Source: Adiantum capillus-veneris (taxonomy: Eukaryota; Streptophyta; Polypodiopsida; Polypodiales; Pteridaceae). From it: a stretch of 64,000 nt of DNA. The notes under the pieces are model-generated. The model was not told where the DNA came from. It searched no databases and saw nothing but the letters and a program-made list of their open reading frames with translations. The translations under genes and the position numbers were made by a program. Positions within the stretch are counted from its first letter, which is position 1. Every line of letters starts with the position of its first letter. This document shows, one piece after another, positions 1 to 12,000 of the stretch. The stretch spans positions 20,638,577 to 20,702,576 of the forward strand of contig CM043946.1 in the NCBI GenBank assembly GCA_014529385.2, given 5' to 3'.

Positions 1-180
1 AGTAAGGAGTTCATAAGACTATTTGTTATGTTGAACAACCATTGCCATAGAGTTTATTTAGCATCTCAATTCTATGTACTAAGTGTTCTTAGTTTGACAT
101 GTTGGTATAAAAAATAAAAGATTGTAACAATTTGTTTTTTCATTCATTGTTGTAAAAAAAATACAAACTATTAGAGTGGA
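1..180. repeat. R1 repeat, terminal portion (copy 1)
   Basis: This stretch is nearly the same as 2858-3006 joined to 13322-13359, and similar to 35205-35372. Shared landmarks in order are a 'gttgaacaaccattgcc' block, 'tagcatctcaat', 'actaagtgttcttagtttgacatg' (quoted for position only) and a run ending 'ctattagagtgg'. It is non-coding. The class of the repeat is unknown to me; no terminal repeats or coding domain can be tied to it. The copy lies about 2.86 kb upstream of the next one in the same orientation. Confidence 0.75.
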
Positions 181-1179
181 GATTGATAATCACTACTCTT
201 TCAATCAATTGTTTTGTACTTCAGTAGTTGAGTGGTGTCTCTATAAGCAGTGGATTTATAGTTTTTTATTTTAATAGAGCTTTAATCTTCTTATAGTCAT
301 TCATTTTCAATATTGTTTGTGATATTTATTCAAGGAATTTTTTTAAATTATCTTTTTTTTGCCTTAAATCCTATATGGGAATCCGCCTAAAGTGGCACAT
401 GGTTTGGTTTGAAATTGATCCTTATGCAAAGGGATGCTACCAAATATTTTACAAATTATCAATATATGTAAGATAGGGAGTTAGAATTTATTGCAACAAT
501 GTTTGTATATAGAGGGGATGGTTAGTATGGAATGGATTGTATATAGAAGTTTTCTCTAATATGGGTGCACACGCGCAACATACCTCCATTACTAATAGTG
601 AATTCCTTGGCCACTCAATGTGGCATTTTAGTTTGGATTTGAGCCCCATGTCATTCGCTATAGAAATTTAATAAATAACATTGTTTTGATGAAAAACTCT
701 TGAGCTTATTATGTTCAAGGGGTTAGCTATGGGTTGTTGTTTGTTAATGTTTCTTCAATCTTAGCATTAATGGGGATGTACGACTTGTTAGAGTGCCTTG
801 TGGATTGTGCCTATAGGAGTATGATAGGTTCCATCCTCGTAATTGGTTATGCTGGTGGGGTAGGCAGAAAGAGTTGATATGTTTTGATAGCTCAAAAGGT
901 AATATCAAGAAGTATGTGAATTTGCCAATAGGCATCATTCATTAAGTTGCTCCATTTATCATAAATAACGAGAGTTATGATTAGCTATAGGCTTTATATA
1001 TGATCAAGTTGATGCTGATGTGAATGTCAAGGTGAAGGAATTGGTAATGCTAATGGGAGAAAGGCCAAGTAACTATGAAGAACAAGAGATCACCGAACAA
1101 GCTTTCGCTCGATGGTGGGAATTGAAACTTGCTAGGCAAGTAAATATTTGAAGACATGCATTTTTAATTCATGCAAGCC
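181..1179. other. AT-rich DNA without a recognisable gene
   Basis: No convincing gene was found. One patch at 1002-1151 is open in the + strand for about 49 codons and has protein-like composition (residues such as KELVMLMGERPSNYEEQ then FARWWELKLARQ). It ends in TGA 28 bases before the eL18-like ATG. It may be a remnant of another captured gene, but I do not recognise it. Confidence 0.5.
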
Positions 1180-1634
1180 ATGGGTGTTGACTTGCCTAAT
1201 GGTGGGTGAAACAAGAAGACAAAGTGTAATGCACCTAGCTAAAAGTGGCAATGTCTATTCGAATCTTCTTGTGAAGCTATACATATTTTTGGTAAAGAGC
1301 GACAATCCTTTCAGTGGAGTTGTCCTCGAGTGTTTGTTCATACGTCGAACGAAGTGGACCCGCCAACCTACAAGATATATGAAGGACAAGGAATGATGTT
1401 AGTGTATGTGAGCTTCATGTGTTGAAAATTGTAGCACTGTGATTGCATGGAGACTACCCAAGCTAGGATTTTGAAAACAGGGGGAGATTGCCTAACATTT
1501 GACCAACTTGCTTGAAAAACACCAACTAGTTCAAACACGGTGTCTTCAAGAGGACCCAAGAATGCTCGCAAAACTGTGAAGCATTTCATCAAAGATCTTG
1601 GTGTACCACACAGTCACACAAAGCCTGATGTTCG

Positions 1635-1637
<3 letters not shown>
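1180..1637 (+). pseudogene. RPL18: Ribosomal protein eL18 (RPL18) pseudogene, intronless
   Basis: eL18 is a structural protein of the cytosolic 60S ribosomal subunit. The translation across three frames follows the family in order: MGVDL at the ATG 1180, NKKTK.NAPS, then VYSNLLVKLYIFLVKS and VVLECLFIRRTK around 1255-1350, then ARILKTGGDCLTFDQLA around 1455-1530, then [15 protein letters not shown] and [13 protein letters not shown] up to 1637. The family pattern ([49 protein letters not shown]) is established knowledge. There are at least three in-frame stops and at least two frameshifts. No introns are visible over about 150 codons, so this is probably a processed copy. The last 30 or so codons of the gene, normally rich in arginine and lysine, are replaced by a (GA)n microsatellite. 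Confidence 0.88.

Positions 1638-1691
<54 letters not shown>
1638..1691. repeat. (AG)n microsatellite
   Basis: About 27 uninterrupted AG units follow directly after the eL18-like SHTKPDVRS codons. The position is where eL18 encodes a GA-rich RKFE.ARG tail, so the repeat may have grown from that coding sequence. Confidence 0.97.
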
Positions 1692-1693
<2 letters not shown>

Positions 1694-2141
1694 TGCACAA
1701 TAATTTCTCCTTAAACAATGGTTGTTGAGAACCAAAGGTGCATGAACTATGACGAGGTGTAGTAGATTTGCAGACGCGTATGCTGGTTGAGAGGTTGACG
1801 GGTTGAAAAAAAAAGGTAAAATAGAGACTATTTACTTGGTGAGCCCAATGTACTTTTTTACATTCTACAGCTAGGAGTTGGCCTCTTGGCATGATCTAGG
1901 CCATTGTTCGCCATTCTAATCATACTGCCAACAACGTCACAAAAAAGTAACTCATGGAGCTACTAAGAAAGATAACGACACTAAACAAGAAAGCTTCTTC
2001 TGAAAAACAAGAAATCCTTCAAGATAATTGCCATTCAAACCCTCCCATTCTTCAAGATGGTACATATGCTTATACGATAAGAGGTTGCCCCCTATTATCT
2101 CATGGTTACACCATATGTATAATGGAGGGGGGAGAGAGGAA

Positions 2142-2155
2142 GGGGGGGGGGGGGG
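2142..2155. repeat. Homopolymer G tract (14 G)
   Basis: Fourteen consecutive G bases lie inside a purine-rich stretch of R1. The matching place in the other R1 copy (near 33730) has broken GGGA repeats instead. Confidence 0.95.
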
Positions 2156-2346
2156 TATAAAGGGAGGGGTGAGTATTGAGGATTTTACATTTTTATTATT
2201 GAGGATGTTCTAGCTATACCAATTGGAAGTATAGATGTAACCTCACCTATTCCCATGTTTTTCGCCTTATTGATATGTACATACAGTTGCAAAAACCTAA
2301 TTTCTATAAAATATTATGTGTGTGACATGAAACTGACTTAAAAGAC

Positions 2347-2348
<2 letters not shown>

Positions 2349-2395
<47 letters not shown>
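2349..2395. repeat. (AT)n microsatellite
   Basis: About 23 AT units. The aligned position in the second R1 copy holds (GT)n at 34481-34509. Confidence 0.97.
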
Positions 2396-2397
<2 letters not shown>

Positions 2398-3006
2398 GAA
2401 TATTTCTTTTCTTGGCTAAATTGTGTAAGCATGTTTAAGTATTAATAAAAATGGGATGCCCAACTGTTTAAATGACACAACCTTGAGAGTTTTAAGTACT
2501 TTTTCCTTAAGAGCCTAGTTTAAATGAAACATTTATTGCAATTGGGAATTAGAGTTTGGTTTTTAAGGTTGTAGAGCCCTTGAATTCCATATTTGACCTT
2601 TCAGAGAAATTGACAATTTTCTAGGATTTTCCTTTGAAGGGATATATCAAAAAAATTTCCTTCTTGTGGAAGGGCTAGTTAAAAGCAATATTGCTCTTGA
2701 AGGGCACTTTTTAGGTGAGTTAATTTAATTACAGCGAATTATTTGAATCTTGCAGATTGACATTTAATTTGGATCCTCAATGGCAAAGATGGGAGTACAC
2801 AAGACATTGTGTGGATCTAGATGTGTGTCTCAAAAGTTGCAATAATGGTAGATTGGTAGTAAGGAGTTCATAAGACTATTTTATTATGTTGAACAACCAT
2901 TGCCATAGATTTCATTTAGCATCTCAATTCTATGTACTAAGTGTTCTTAGTTTGACATGTTTGTATGAAAAATGAAAGATTGCTACAATTTGTTTTTTTA
3001 TTCGTT

Positions 3007-3233
3007 TGTTACCATATACATGTGGTAGTGATGTGTGTGAACACACTAGGACCGCTGGGGCATTTTTTCCCTCTTTAGGAGTTTTTTCCCCCCGTGCATT
3101 GTATATACGCCCATCACTCTAGGGCTATAAATCTTTCCATTGCACACTAAGTTATACACTCTCCATTGTGTGCCTTGAGCTTCCTTTATCTTGTCTAAGC
3201 TGTGTGCGTTTCTCTACAACCCTAATTCCAACA
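3007..3233 (+). repeat. 5' LTR of outer copia
   Basis: 227 bp, TG...CA ends, matching 13095-13321 in direct orientation and both inner LTRs in inverse orientation. Confidence 0.96.
3125..3132 (+). promoter_or_regulatory. TATA box candidate in the 5' LTR
   Basis: CTATAAAT lies about 100 bases before the LTR end. The other three LTR copies of the family carry changed versions (CTATCAAT in the outer 3' LTR, CTATCTAT in both inner LTRs read in element sense), so only this LTR keeps a good match. Confidence 0.55.
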
Positions 3234-3235
3234 AT

Positions 3236-3247
3236 TGATATCAGAGC
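3236..3247 (+). other. Primer binding site (initiator tRNA-Met type), outer copia
   Basis: TGATATCAGAGC starts two bases after the LTR and matches the usual plant copia site TGGTATCAGAGC at 11 of 12 positions. Confidence 0.85.
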
Positions 3248-3593
3248 AGGTTTTCTTCCCGGGCTTAGTCGCCAACTGCTCTAGTACACGCCTGCTCACT
3301 TTCTTCGATTCCAGTGAGCTTTGGCGAGCGTTCGCAGGTAGACTAATATTTTGGGTAAGCTCGTAGAGCTTGGTCTGCTCAGATTTTTGATTTGGGCTCA
3401 TTTCGGCCTCCGTTTCCACTACAGGCAGTACTGCACAGGCTATTTCGTCATTTTGTGCAGAATTTCTGTCAGTGCCCTTTTTTGCATAACAGGTACCTTA
3501 TATTCTTCTACTATTTGTGCTATACAGCACGTGTTGTTCCCGCTCCGTTTCTCCTGTTTTCGGGCAGTTTTCACATCAAGTGCAGCATTTACC

Positions 3594-3926
3594 ATGGCTG
3601 ACAACAACAACACAGATTTGTTCAAGATGTTTGCTGCTGAGGACAGGTTTGATGGGGACAACTACCCTATGTGGGCTTATATGATGCAACATGTTCTTGT
3701 GTCAAAGGGCATCTGGAACATTGTTCAGGGCATTGATGTACGTCCTGGTTCTGAGGATGTAGGCGATGTTGAGGATGTTGCAGGTCTTGTGCAAGGATTG
3801 CTACTGTTAGAGTTGTTTTGCCTACGGTAGAACAAGCTCATTGGGATGTAAAGAATGTGTAGGCTCATGCATTAATTGCGTTGTCTATGAAGTGCACCAT
3901 TGTTCCTCACATCCGCTCAGTGAAAT
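3594..3926 (+). pseudogene. Copia gag, N-terminal part (outer copy), cut by nested insertion
   Basis: The ATG at 3594 begins MADNNNTDLFKMF, the same start as in the inner copy. A one-base deletion near 3793 shifts the frame (the inner copy continues VAGLAARIAA), and a CAG to TAG change follows near 3858. The reading frame is then interrupted at 3926 by the inner element, whose target duplication is gaaat (3922-3926 and 9062-9066). Gag continues at 9067. Confidence 0.93.
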
Positions 3927-4153
3927 TGTTGGAATTAGGGTTGCAGAGAAACACACACAACTTGGAGAAGACGAAGGAAGCTCAAGGCACACAATAGAGA
4001 GTGTGTTACTTAGTGTGCAATGGAAAGATAGATAGCCCTAGAGCGATGGGCGTACATACAATGCACGGGGGAGAAAACCTCCTAAAGAGGGAAAAAATGC
4101 CCCGACGGTCCTAGTGTGTTCACACACATCACTACCACATGTATATGATAACA
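3927..4153 (-). repeat. 3' LTR of inner copia
   Basis: 227 bp, starts TGTTGGAATT and ends GATAACA on the + strand, the reverse complement of the outer LTR. Confidence 0.96.
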
Positions 4154-4164
4154 AATCCCCCCTG
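4154..4164 (-). other. Polypurine tract of inner copia
   Basis: Read on the - strand, CAGGGGGGATT abuts the 3' LTR; it would prime plus-strand DNA synthesis. The outer copy has a mutated version (AGGGTGGATT) at 13085-13094. Confidence 0.85.
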
Positions 4165-4228
4165 GAGTGATGCGGTGAACGAGAGCTGGCACATGAGTAA
4201 AGGGAAGTGCCATGCCCTGAGGACAGGA

Positions 4229-7200
4229 TCAGTCCACAAAGGGGAGTAAGCCCAAAGCTTTGCGGAAAGCTACAAGCTTCTCACGAGACAATGCCTTTGT
4301 GAAAAGATCTGCAAGGTTGTCCTGTGTTGGCACATAAGCCAAGCTGATCTCTCCTGCTGAGAGCCTCTCCCTGACATAGTGGTAATGCACCTCAATGTGC
4401 TTTGTGCGAGCATGAAAAACTGGGTTCCTCGCAACTGCCAATGCGCTCTGACTGTCAGTGTAGATAGTGTTGGCAGTGTCCTGTCCAACACCCAAGTCAG
4501 CCATAAGGCGTCTGAGCCATACACACTCAACCGTAGCTGTGAAGACTGCCCTGTACTTAGCCTCACAAATCGAAGTGGACACAGTAGGTTGCTTCTTACT
4601 CAACCATGATATACATGAACTGCCAAGCATGAAACAAAAACCACTTGTGGACACTCGCGTGTCAAAACAACCAGCCCAATCTGAGTCCGAAAAAGCATGT
4701 AAGTCTGGCGGCAATGATCCCCCCTTGGGATAAAACAAGCCAAGATGTAAAGTGCCACTAAGGTAGCGGAAAATCCTCTAGACAGCCTACCAATGCTTAG
4801 ACCCTAGGCTATGCATAAATCTGCTGACCTGCGAGACTGCAAACTGAATATCTGGCCTCGTGTTGCATACATAAATGAGGCAGCCAACAGCAGTTTGGTA
4901 AAGAGTGACATCAGCAAGATCGCCAGCATCATGTAGACTCAACTTCAAACCTGTTTCCATGGGAGTGGCAATAGGTTTGCAATCCTCAAGTCCAAACTTA
5001 CATAGCAATGTCTCTATGTAACTTTTCTGACACAAGGCAATACCACCATCACACTGCTTAAACTGTATACCCAAGTAATGATGCAACAGCCCCAAATCTT
5101 TCATCTTGAAAGTAGCATTCAAATCAGCCTTAAATTCAGCAATATGTCTCTCATTTGGTCCAGTGATCAGCAAATCATCAACATAAAGAACCACAATGAG
5201 AAATACATCATCCTCACGCTTTACATACAATGTGCTTTCTGTTGGACTGTTACGAATGCCTCGTTTAACCAAATGAGTGTCAGCTTTCTCATACCAAGCA
5301 CGAGGAGATTGCTTCAACCCATACAAAGCCTTATTACATTTGCACACTTTGTCCTCTTGTCCTTTTATGACAAAACCGGGAGGCTGCGTTACATAAACTT
5401 CCTCAAATATGTCACCATTCAAGAAAGCAGTAACAATGTCTGATTGACGTACATCCCAACCAAAATGAGCTGCCAATGCACATAGAAAACGTACAGTAGT
5501 TATACGACAAGTGGGAGCAAAAGTCTCTTCATAATCTATGCCTTTTTGTTGTGCATAACCCTTTGCAACAAGTCGAGCCTTATGGCAATCGATCTCACCA
5601 TCCGGCTTGCGTTTCAACTTGTAAACCCACTTCGTACCAATGGCCTTTTTGCCAGGAGGCAAATCACATAAAGTCCATGTGTCATTCTCTATAAGTGCAT
5701 CATATTCTGATTTCATGGCAGCAATCCAATTTTCTGAATTCTGTGCTTCATCAAAAGACAGAGGCTCCTCAACATCATGTAAACTAGACACAGCCAAAGC
5801 ATAACAATCTGATGCATAAGATGCATGGCGAGAGCCTGAACGAGTACGACTAGATAAAGGTGCATCCAATTTACTGTCACGCAAAGTGTGCACCAGCCAT
5901 TTTGGCATACCTCTAGCCTGCTCATTTTCAGCCCTTTCCTCATCAAGTACATCATGTACATCTGCATCAGTAATAGGCTGTTCTAAAACATTTTTAGAAA
6001 CCCCCATAGGCTGTATATTTGCCTCATTAGAACTTACATTCGTATTTCCACCACTGAAAAGAGGCAACAAAGTGTCATAAATGTCCTGTGAGCTTACATT
6101 ACTGTCTCTAGTACATGACAGCAAGGGCTGAACAGAATCTTCCACAAACACTACATCCCGTGAAACCAGAATACGTTTTGTTTGCGGATGATACAACCTG
6201 TAACCTTTGCTTTCATCACTATAACCAACAAAAATACATTTGACAGCCTTATCATCCAATTTTCTGCGCTGCACTTGTGGCACCAAAGCATATGCCAAAC
6301 AGCCAAAAACACGCACGTGCTCAATAGAAGGCTTTCTATCATGCCATGCTTCATATGGAGTAATAGACTGCAAAGCTTTCGTAGGACACCTGTTAAGTAC
6401 ATAAGTGGCACACATGATGGCCTCAAGCCAAAAAGAATGCGGCAAAGCTTGACTTTTTACCATACATCGTGCCATTTCCGTTAGTGACCTGTTTTCCCCC
6501 TCAGCAACACCATTTTGCTAAGGTGTATAAGGCACTGTACATTGGTGTTTTATCCCACGACTAGCCAGAAATGCATTAAATTCATGAGACATATACTCCC
6601 CCCCTCGATCGGAACGGAGGGTGCCCATAGTACATTTTGAGACATTTTCAGCCATAGCCAAAAATTGTTTGAAGCACATAAAAACTTCAGACTTCGCTTT
6701 AAGCGGAAATACCCATGCATGCCTGGAGTAATCATCAATGAAAGTCACGAAGTACAGGTAATTGCCCAAGGACGGAGTTTGCATGGGCCCACAAACATCA
6801 CTATGCACAAGCTGCAACCTGCATGTGGCCCTAACTGAACCATCCTTTGGAAACTTAGAACGCTGCATTTTACCCGGAATACAGCCTTCACAAACATGTT
6901 TGACAGGTTCTTCAAGAGGCGGCAAAGAACCAACCATATCAGATTTCTGCAAACGCAGCAAACTGGCAAAATTCAGATGACCAAAACGTGCATGCCAAAG
7001 TTTTGCATCTGAAATAGCCCTTGAATCTGCAACATCATTTGCAAAATTTTGTCCACACTTGTCATACAAAGTGAGCTTATACAGCCCACGGCACAAAAGC
7101 CCAGATGCAACAATTTCATCACCAAAACTGAGATCATGAACTGTACATCTGTCATCCACAAATTTGACTACAAGTCCAAGTCTAGCAAGTGCGGATACAG

Positions 7201-8515
7201 ACAAGAGATTCTTCTTGATCCCAGGTACATAAAGTGCATCAACAAGTGTGAAGGAACTGCCATTAGCAGCAGTGAGCAGAATCTTTCCAACTCCCTGAAC
7301 TGGATAAGAGGCGTTGTTGGAACAAGTGACTGAATTCCCATGAGGGACAGACTCGAGAGAGGTAAACAATTCACGATGTGAGGTAATGTGCTTTGTAGCA
7401 CCACTGTCGAAATACCACACATGTGAATCTGCAGCAACTGACAAGCATGCATCATGGACAGCAAGATTGTAGGTGCACTCTGCGCTAAAAGCCCATTCTG
7501 CATCAACATCAGCATCACAATCTCCTTTCACAGAAGACTCAACAATGGATGCATTTGTAGTGGAACCAGCATTTGCAGTGGAACCACCCTCTTTCTTCTT
7601 AGCCTCTTTGGCCTTCAACTTAGGACACGACTTGATGAAGTGATCATTGGCTTTACAATAATGGCAACGCATCTTCTTTTTGCCCTTATCACCAGAATTG
7701 CCAGACGAATTGCTTCCAGCAGAAGCATTAGGAACAGAATTTTTGCCACTCGCAGCAGAACCATAAGAAGTGGCTGCATTACTGTTACCACCCTTTCTTT
7801 GAGAAGCAATAAAAGCCTGTTCAACTGCACGCTGCCTAGTCCTGTTTTTTCTAGAAAGTGACTCTTGCAACAGCAATGTGCATAATGCATCAAACTTGAC
7901 AACTTCAGGATTTCCTTGGGTCATGAGTCTCCAAGTACTAGCAAAAGTCTGGTAGGAATCTGGTAAGGCATCAAGAACAGTCTGCACAAGGGAACTGTCC
8001 GAAATGACTTCACGTGCAGAAATGAGTTGCTCATTGATATCCTTGACACTAGCAAGGAAAGTGTCCATATCATCTTCCTCATGCATAATCTTCGACTCTA
8101 GCTCTTTACGCAGCAAAGAAATTTTAGCCTCATTGCGGCTTGCATAAAGACCTGCTAGAATATCCCAAGCCTGTTTTGCAGATTTTGCTGAACGGATGTG
8201 AGGAATAATGGTGCGCTTCACAGACAACGCAATCAATGCATGAGCCTGCACATCCTTAACATCCCAACGAGCTTGTTCTGCCGTAGGCAAAACAACTCTA
8301 ACAGCTGCAATCCTTGCAGCAAGACCTGCAACGTCCTCAACATCGCCTACATCTTCAGAACCAGGACGTACATCAATGCCCTGCACAATGTTCCAGACAC
8401 CTTTTGACACAAGAACATATTGCATCATATAAGCCCACATAGGGTAGCTGTCCCCATCCAACCTGTCCTCAGCAGCAAACATCTTGAACACATCTGTGTT
8501 GTTGTTGTCAGCCAT
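4229..8515 (-). pseudogene. Copia Gag-Pol polyprotein of inner copy (three stop codons)
   Basis: One frame of about 1,429 codons starting at MADNNNTDVF and ending LLPFVD-stop. In order: gag; CCHC knuckle CHYCKANDHFIKSC near 7640-7680; protease motif FDSGATKH at about 7406; the HHCC module with WHARFGH and CEGCIPGK near 6880-6990; integrase core with HSD near 6797 and SDRGGEY near 6600; RT with YVDD at 5174-5185; RNase H with DSDWAGC, CEAKY and TDSQSALA between 4680 and 4430. Stops are TAG at 6518-6520 (first Q of the TPQQNG integrase motif), TAG at 4787-4789 (after GSKHW) and TAG at 4778-4780. There are no frameshifts. The product would be made as a polyprotein in virus-like particles. With the stops it should yield only Gag-protease-part of integrase. 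I chose the MADN start because the upstream methionine has no match in the outer copy. Confidence 0.95.
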
Positions 8516-8820
8516 GGTAAATGCTGCACCTGATGTGAAAACTGCCCGAAAATAGGAGAAATGGAGCGGGAACAACTTGTGCTATATAGCACAAACCGTA
8601 GAAGACTATAAGGCACCTGTTATGTAGAAAACGGCACTGACAGAAAATCTGCACAAAATGACGTAATAGCCTGTGCAGTACTGCCCGTAGTGGAAACGGA
8701 GGCCGAAATGAGCCCAAATCAAAATTCTGAGCGAACGCTCGCCAAAGCTCACTGAAATCAGAGAAAGTGAGCAGGCGTGTGCTGGAGCAGCTGGCGACTA
8801 AGCCCGGGAGGACGTGACCT

Positions 8821-8832
8821 GCTCTGATACCA
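8821..8832 (-). other. Primer binding site (initiator tRNA-Met type), inner copia
   Basis: In element sense TGGTATCAGAGC, an exact match to the usual plant copia primer site, two bases from the 5' LTR. Confidence 0.93.
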
Positions 8833-8834
8833 AT

Positions 8835-9061
8835 TGTTGGAATTAGGGTTGCAGAGAAACACACACAGCTTGGAGAAGACGAAGGAAGCTCAAGGCACAT
8901 AATAGAGAGTGTGTTACTTAGTGTGCAATGGAAAGATAGATAGCCCTAGAGCGATGGACGTACATACAATGCACGAGGGAAAAAACCTCCTAAAGAGGGA
9001 AAAAATGCGCCGGCGGTCCTAGTGTGTTCACACACATCACTACCACATGTATATGGTAACA
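8835..9061 (-). repeat. 5' LTR of inner copia
   Basis: 227 bp, starts TGTTGGAATT and ends TGGTAACA on the + strand; followed by the gaaat target duplication at 9062-9066. Confidence 0.96.
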
Positions 9062-9066
9062 GAAAT

Positions 9067-12000
9067 CTGCAAAACATGCTTGGTATTTTGGCTGGTCTTT
9101 ATGCAAGTCGCAATGAGGCTAAAATTGCTTTGTTGCGTAAAGATCTGGAGTCGAAGATTATGCATGAGGAAGATGATATGGACACTTTTCTTGCTAGTGT
9201 CAAGGATATCAATGAGCAACTTATTTATGCTAGAGAAGTCATTTCAGACAATTCCCTTGTGCAGACTGTCCTTGATGCCTTACCAGATTCTTGCCAGACT
9301 TTTTCTAGTACTTGGAGACTTATGACCCAAGGAAATCTAGAAGTTGTCAAGTTTGATGCATTATGCACATTGCTGTTGCAAGAGTCACTTTCCAGAAAAA
9401 ATAGGACTAGACAGCGTGCAGTTGAACATGCTTTTATTGCTTCTCAAAGAAAGGGTGGTAACAGTAATGTAGCCACTTCTTATGGTTCTGCTGCGAGTGG
9501 CCAAAATTCTGTTCCTAATGCTTCTACAGCAGCACTTCGTCAGGCAATTCTGGTGACAAGGGCAAAAAGAAGATGCGTTGCCATTATTGTAAAGCTAATG
9601 ATCACTTGATCAAGTCGTGTCCTAACTTGAAGGCCAAAGAGGTTAAGAAGAAAGAGGGTGGTTCCACTGCAAATGCTGGCTCCACTACAAATGCAGCCAT
9701 TGTTGAGTCTTCTGTAAAAGGAGACTATAATGCTGATGTTGATGCAGAATGGGCTTTTAGCGCAGAGTGCACTTACAATCCTGCTGTCCATGATGCATGC
9801 TTGTCAATTGCTGCAGATTCACATGTGTGGTATTTCGACAGTGGTGCTACAAAGCACATTACCTCACATCGTGAATTGTTTACCTCTCTCGAGTCTGTCC
9901 CTCATGGGAATTCAGTCACTTGTGCCAACAACGCCTCTTATCCAGTTCAGGGAGTTGGAAAGATTGTGCTCACTGCTGCTAATGGCAGTTCCTTCACACT
10001 TGTTGATGCACTTTATGTACCTGGGATCAAGAAGAATCTCTTGTCTGTATCCGCACTTGCTAGACTTGGACTTGTAGTCAAATTTGTGGATGACAGATGT
10101 ACAGTTCATGATCTCAGTTTTGGTGATGAAATTGTTGCATCTGGCCTTTTGTGCCGTGGGCTGTATAAGCTCATTTTGTATGACAAGTGTAGAATTTTTT
10201 TTTCAAATGCTGTTGCAAATTCAAGGGCTATTTCAGATGCAAAACTTTGGCATGCCCGTTTTGGTCATCTGAATTTTGCCAGTTTGCTGCGTTTGTAGAA
10301 ATCTGATATGGTTTCTTCTGTGCCGCCTCTTGAAGCACCTGTCAAACATGTTTGTGAAGGCTGTATTTTGGGTAAGATGTAGCGTTCTAAGTTTCCAAAG
10401 GATGGTTCAGTTCGGGCCACATGCAAGTTGTAGCTTGTGCATAGTGATGTTTGTGGGCCCATGCAAACTTCGTCCTTGGGCAATTACCTGTACTTCGTGA
10501 CTTTTATTGATGATTACTCCAAGCATGCATGGGTATTTTCGCTTAAAGCGAAGTCCGAAGTTTTTATGTGCTTCAAACAATTTTTGGCTATGGCTGAAAA
10601 TGTCTCGAAATGTACTATGGGCACCCTCCGTTCCGATCGAGGGGGGGGAGTATATGTCTCATGAATTCAATGCATCTCTGGCTAGTTGTGGGATAAAACA
10701 CCAATATACAGTGCCTTATACACCTTAGCAAAATGGTGTTGCTGAGAGGAGAAACATGTCACTTACGGAAATGGCATGATGTATGGTCAAAAGTCAAGCT
10801 TTACCGCATTCTTTTTGGCTTGAGGCCATCATGTGTGCCACTTATGTACTTAACAGGTGTCCTACGAAAGCTTTGCAATCCATTACTCCATATGAAGCAT
10901 GGCATGATAGAAAGCCTTCTATTGAGAACATGCGTGATTTTGGCTGTTTGGCATATGCTTTGGTGCCACAAGTGCAGTGCAGAAAATTGGGTGATAAGGC
11001 TGTGAAATGTATTTTTGTTGGTTATAGTGCTGAAAGCAAAGGTTACAGGTTGTATCATCCACAAAAAAAGGTATTCTGGTTTCACTGGATGTAGTGTTTG
11101 TGGAAGATTCTGTTCAACCCTTGCTGTCATGTACTAGAGATAGTAATGTAAGCTCACAGGACATTTATGACACTTTGTTGCCTCTTTTCAATGGTGGAAA
11201 TACGAATGTAAGTTCCAATGAGGCACATGTACAACCTATGGGGGTTTTTGAAAATGTTACAGATCAGCCTATTACTGATGCAGATGTACATGATGTACTT
11301 GATGAGGAAAGGGCTGAAAATGAGCAGGCTAGAGGTATGCCAAAATGGCTGGTGCACACTTTGCGTGACAGTAAATTGGATGCACCTTTGTCTAGTCGTA
11401 CTCCTTCAGACTCTTGCCATGCAGCTTATGCATCAGATTGTTATGCTTTGGCTTTGTCTAGCTTATATGATGTTGATGAGCCTCTATCTTTTGATGAAGC
11501 ACAGAATTCAAAAAATTGGATGGCTGCCATGCAATCAAAATATGATGCACTTATAGAAAATGACACATGGACTTTATGTGATTTGCCTCCTGGAAAAAAG
11601 GCCATTGGTACAAAGTGGGTTTACAAGTTGCAACGCAAGCCGGATGGTGAGATCGATCGCCATAAGGCTTGACTTGTTGCAAAGGGTTATGCACAACAAA
11701 AAGGCATAGATTATAAAGAGACTTTTGCTCCCACTTGTCATATGACTACTATGCATTTTCTATGTACATTGGCAGCTCATTTTGGTTGGGATGTACATCA
11801 ATCAGACATTGTTACTGCTTTCTTGAATGGTGACATATTTGAGGAAGTTTATGTAATGCAGCCTCGCGGTTTTGTCATAAAAGGACAAGAGGACAAAGTG
11901 TGAAAATGTAAGAAGGCTTTGTATGGGTTGAAGCAATCTCCTCGTGCTTGGTATGAGAAAGCTGACACTCATTTGGTTAAACGAGGATTTTGTAATAGTC

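Larger units (their letters stand above)
1693..3006. repeat. R1 repeat (copy 2), interrupted by copia
   Basis: From about 2040 on this matches 33650-35372 in order: 'gggaggggtga', 'ttattattgaggatgttctagct', the 'cacctatt.ccatgtt' block, a dinucleotide repeat, 'atgaaacatttattgcaatt', and the terminal block seen at 1-180. It is non-coding; the short ORFs here have no recognisable domain. The copy is broken at 3006 by the copia insertion and resumes at 13322. The flanking sequences join cleanly when compared with copy 1. Confidence 0.75.
3927..9061 (-). mobile_element. Ty1/copia LTR retrotransposon, inner copy, nested in the outer copy
   Basis: A 5,135 bp element on the - strand inserted in the gag of its own family. 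LTRs are 3927-4153 (3' LTR) and 8835-9061 (5' LTR), 227 bp each, differing by about eight bases by eye. The perfect target duplication gaaat lies on both sides. The primer site at 8821-8832 is an exact 12 of 12 match to TGGTATCAGAGC in element sense. The coding region is a single frame from 8515 to 4229 broken only by three stops, so this copy is much younger than its host copy. Confidence 0.98.

Noticed and set aside
1540..1892. Short ORFs crossing the (AG)n tract on both strands
   Set aside because: They arise from the dinucleotide repeat, which is open in several frames; the eL18-like part is real homology, the rest is not.
5078..5443. 121-codon + strand ORF inside the inner copia
   Set aside because: Antisense shadow of the RT region; the same shadow appears at 11802-12167 on the - strand of the outer copy.
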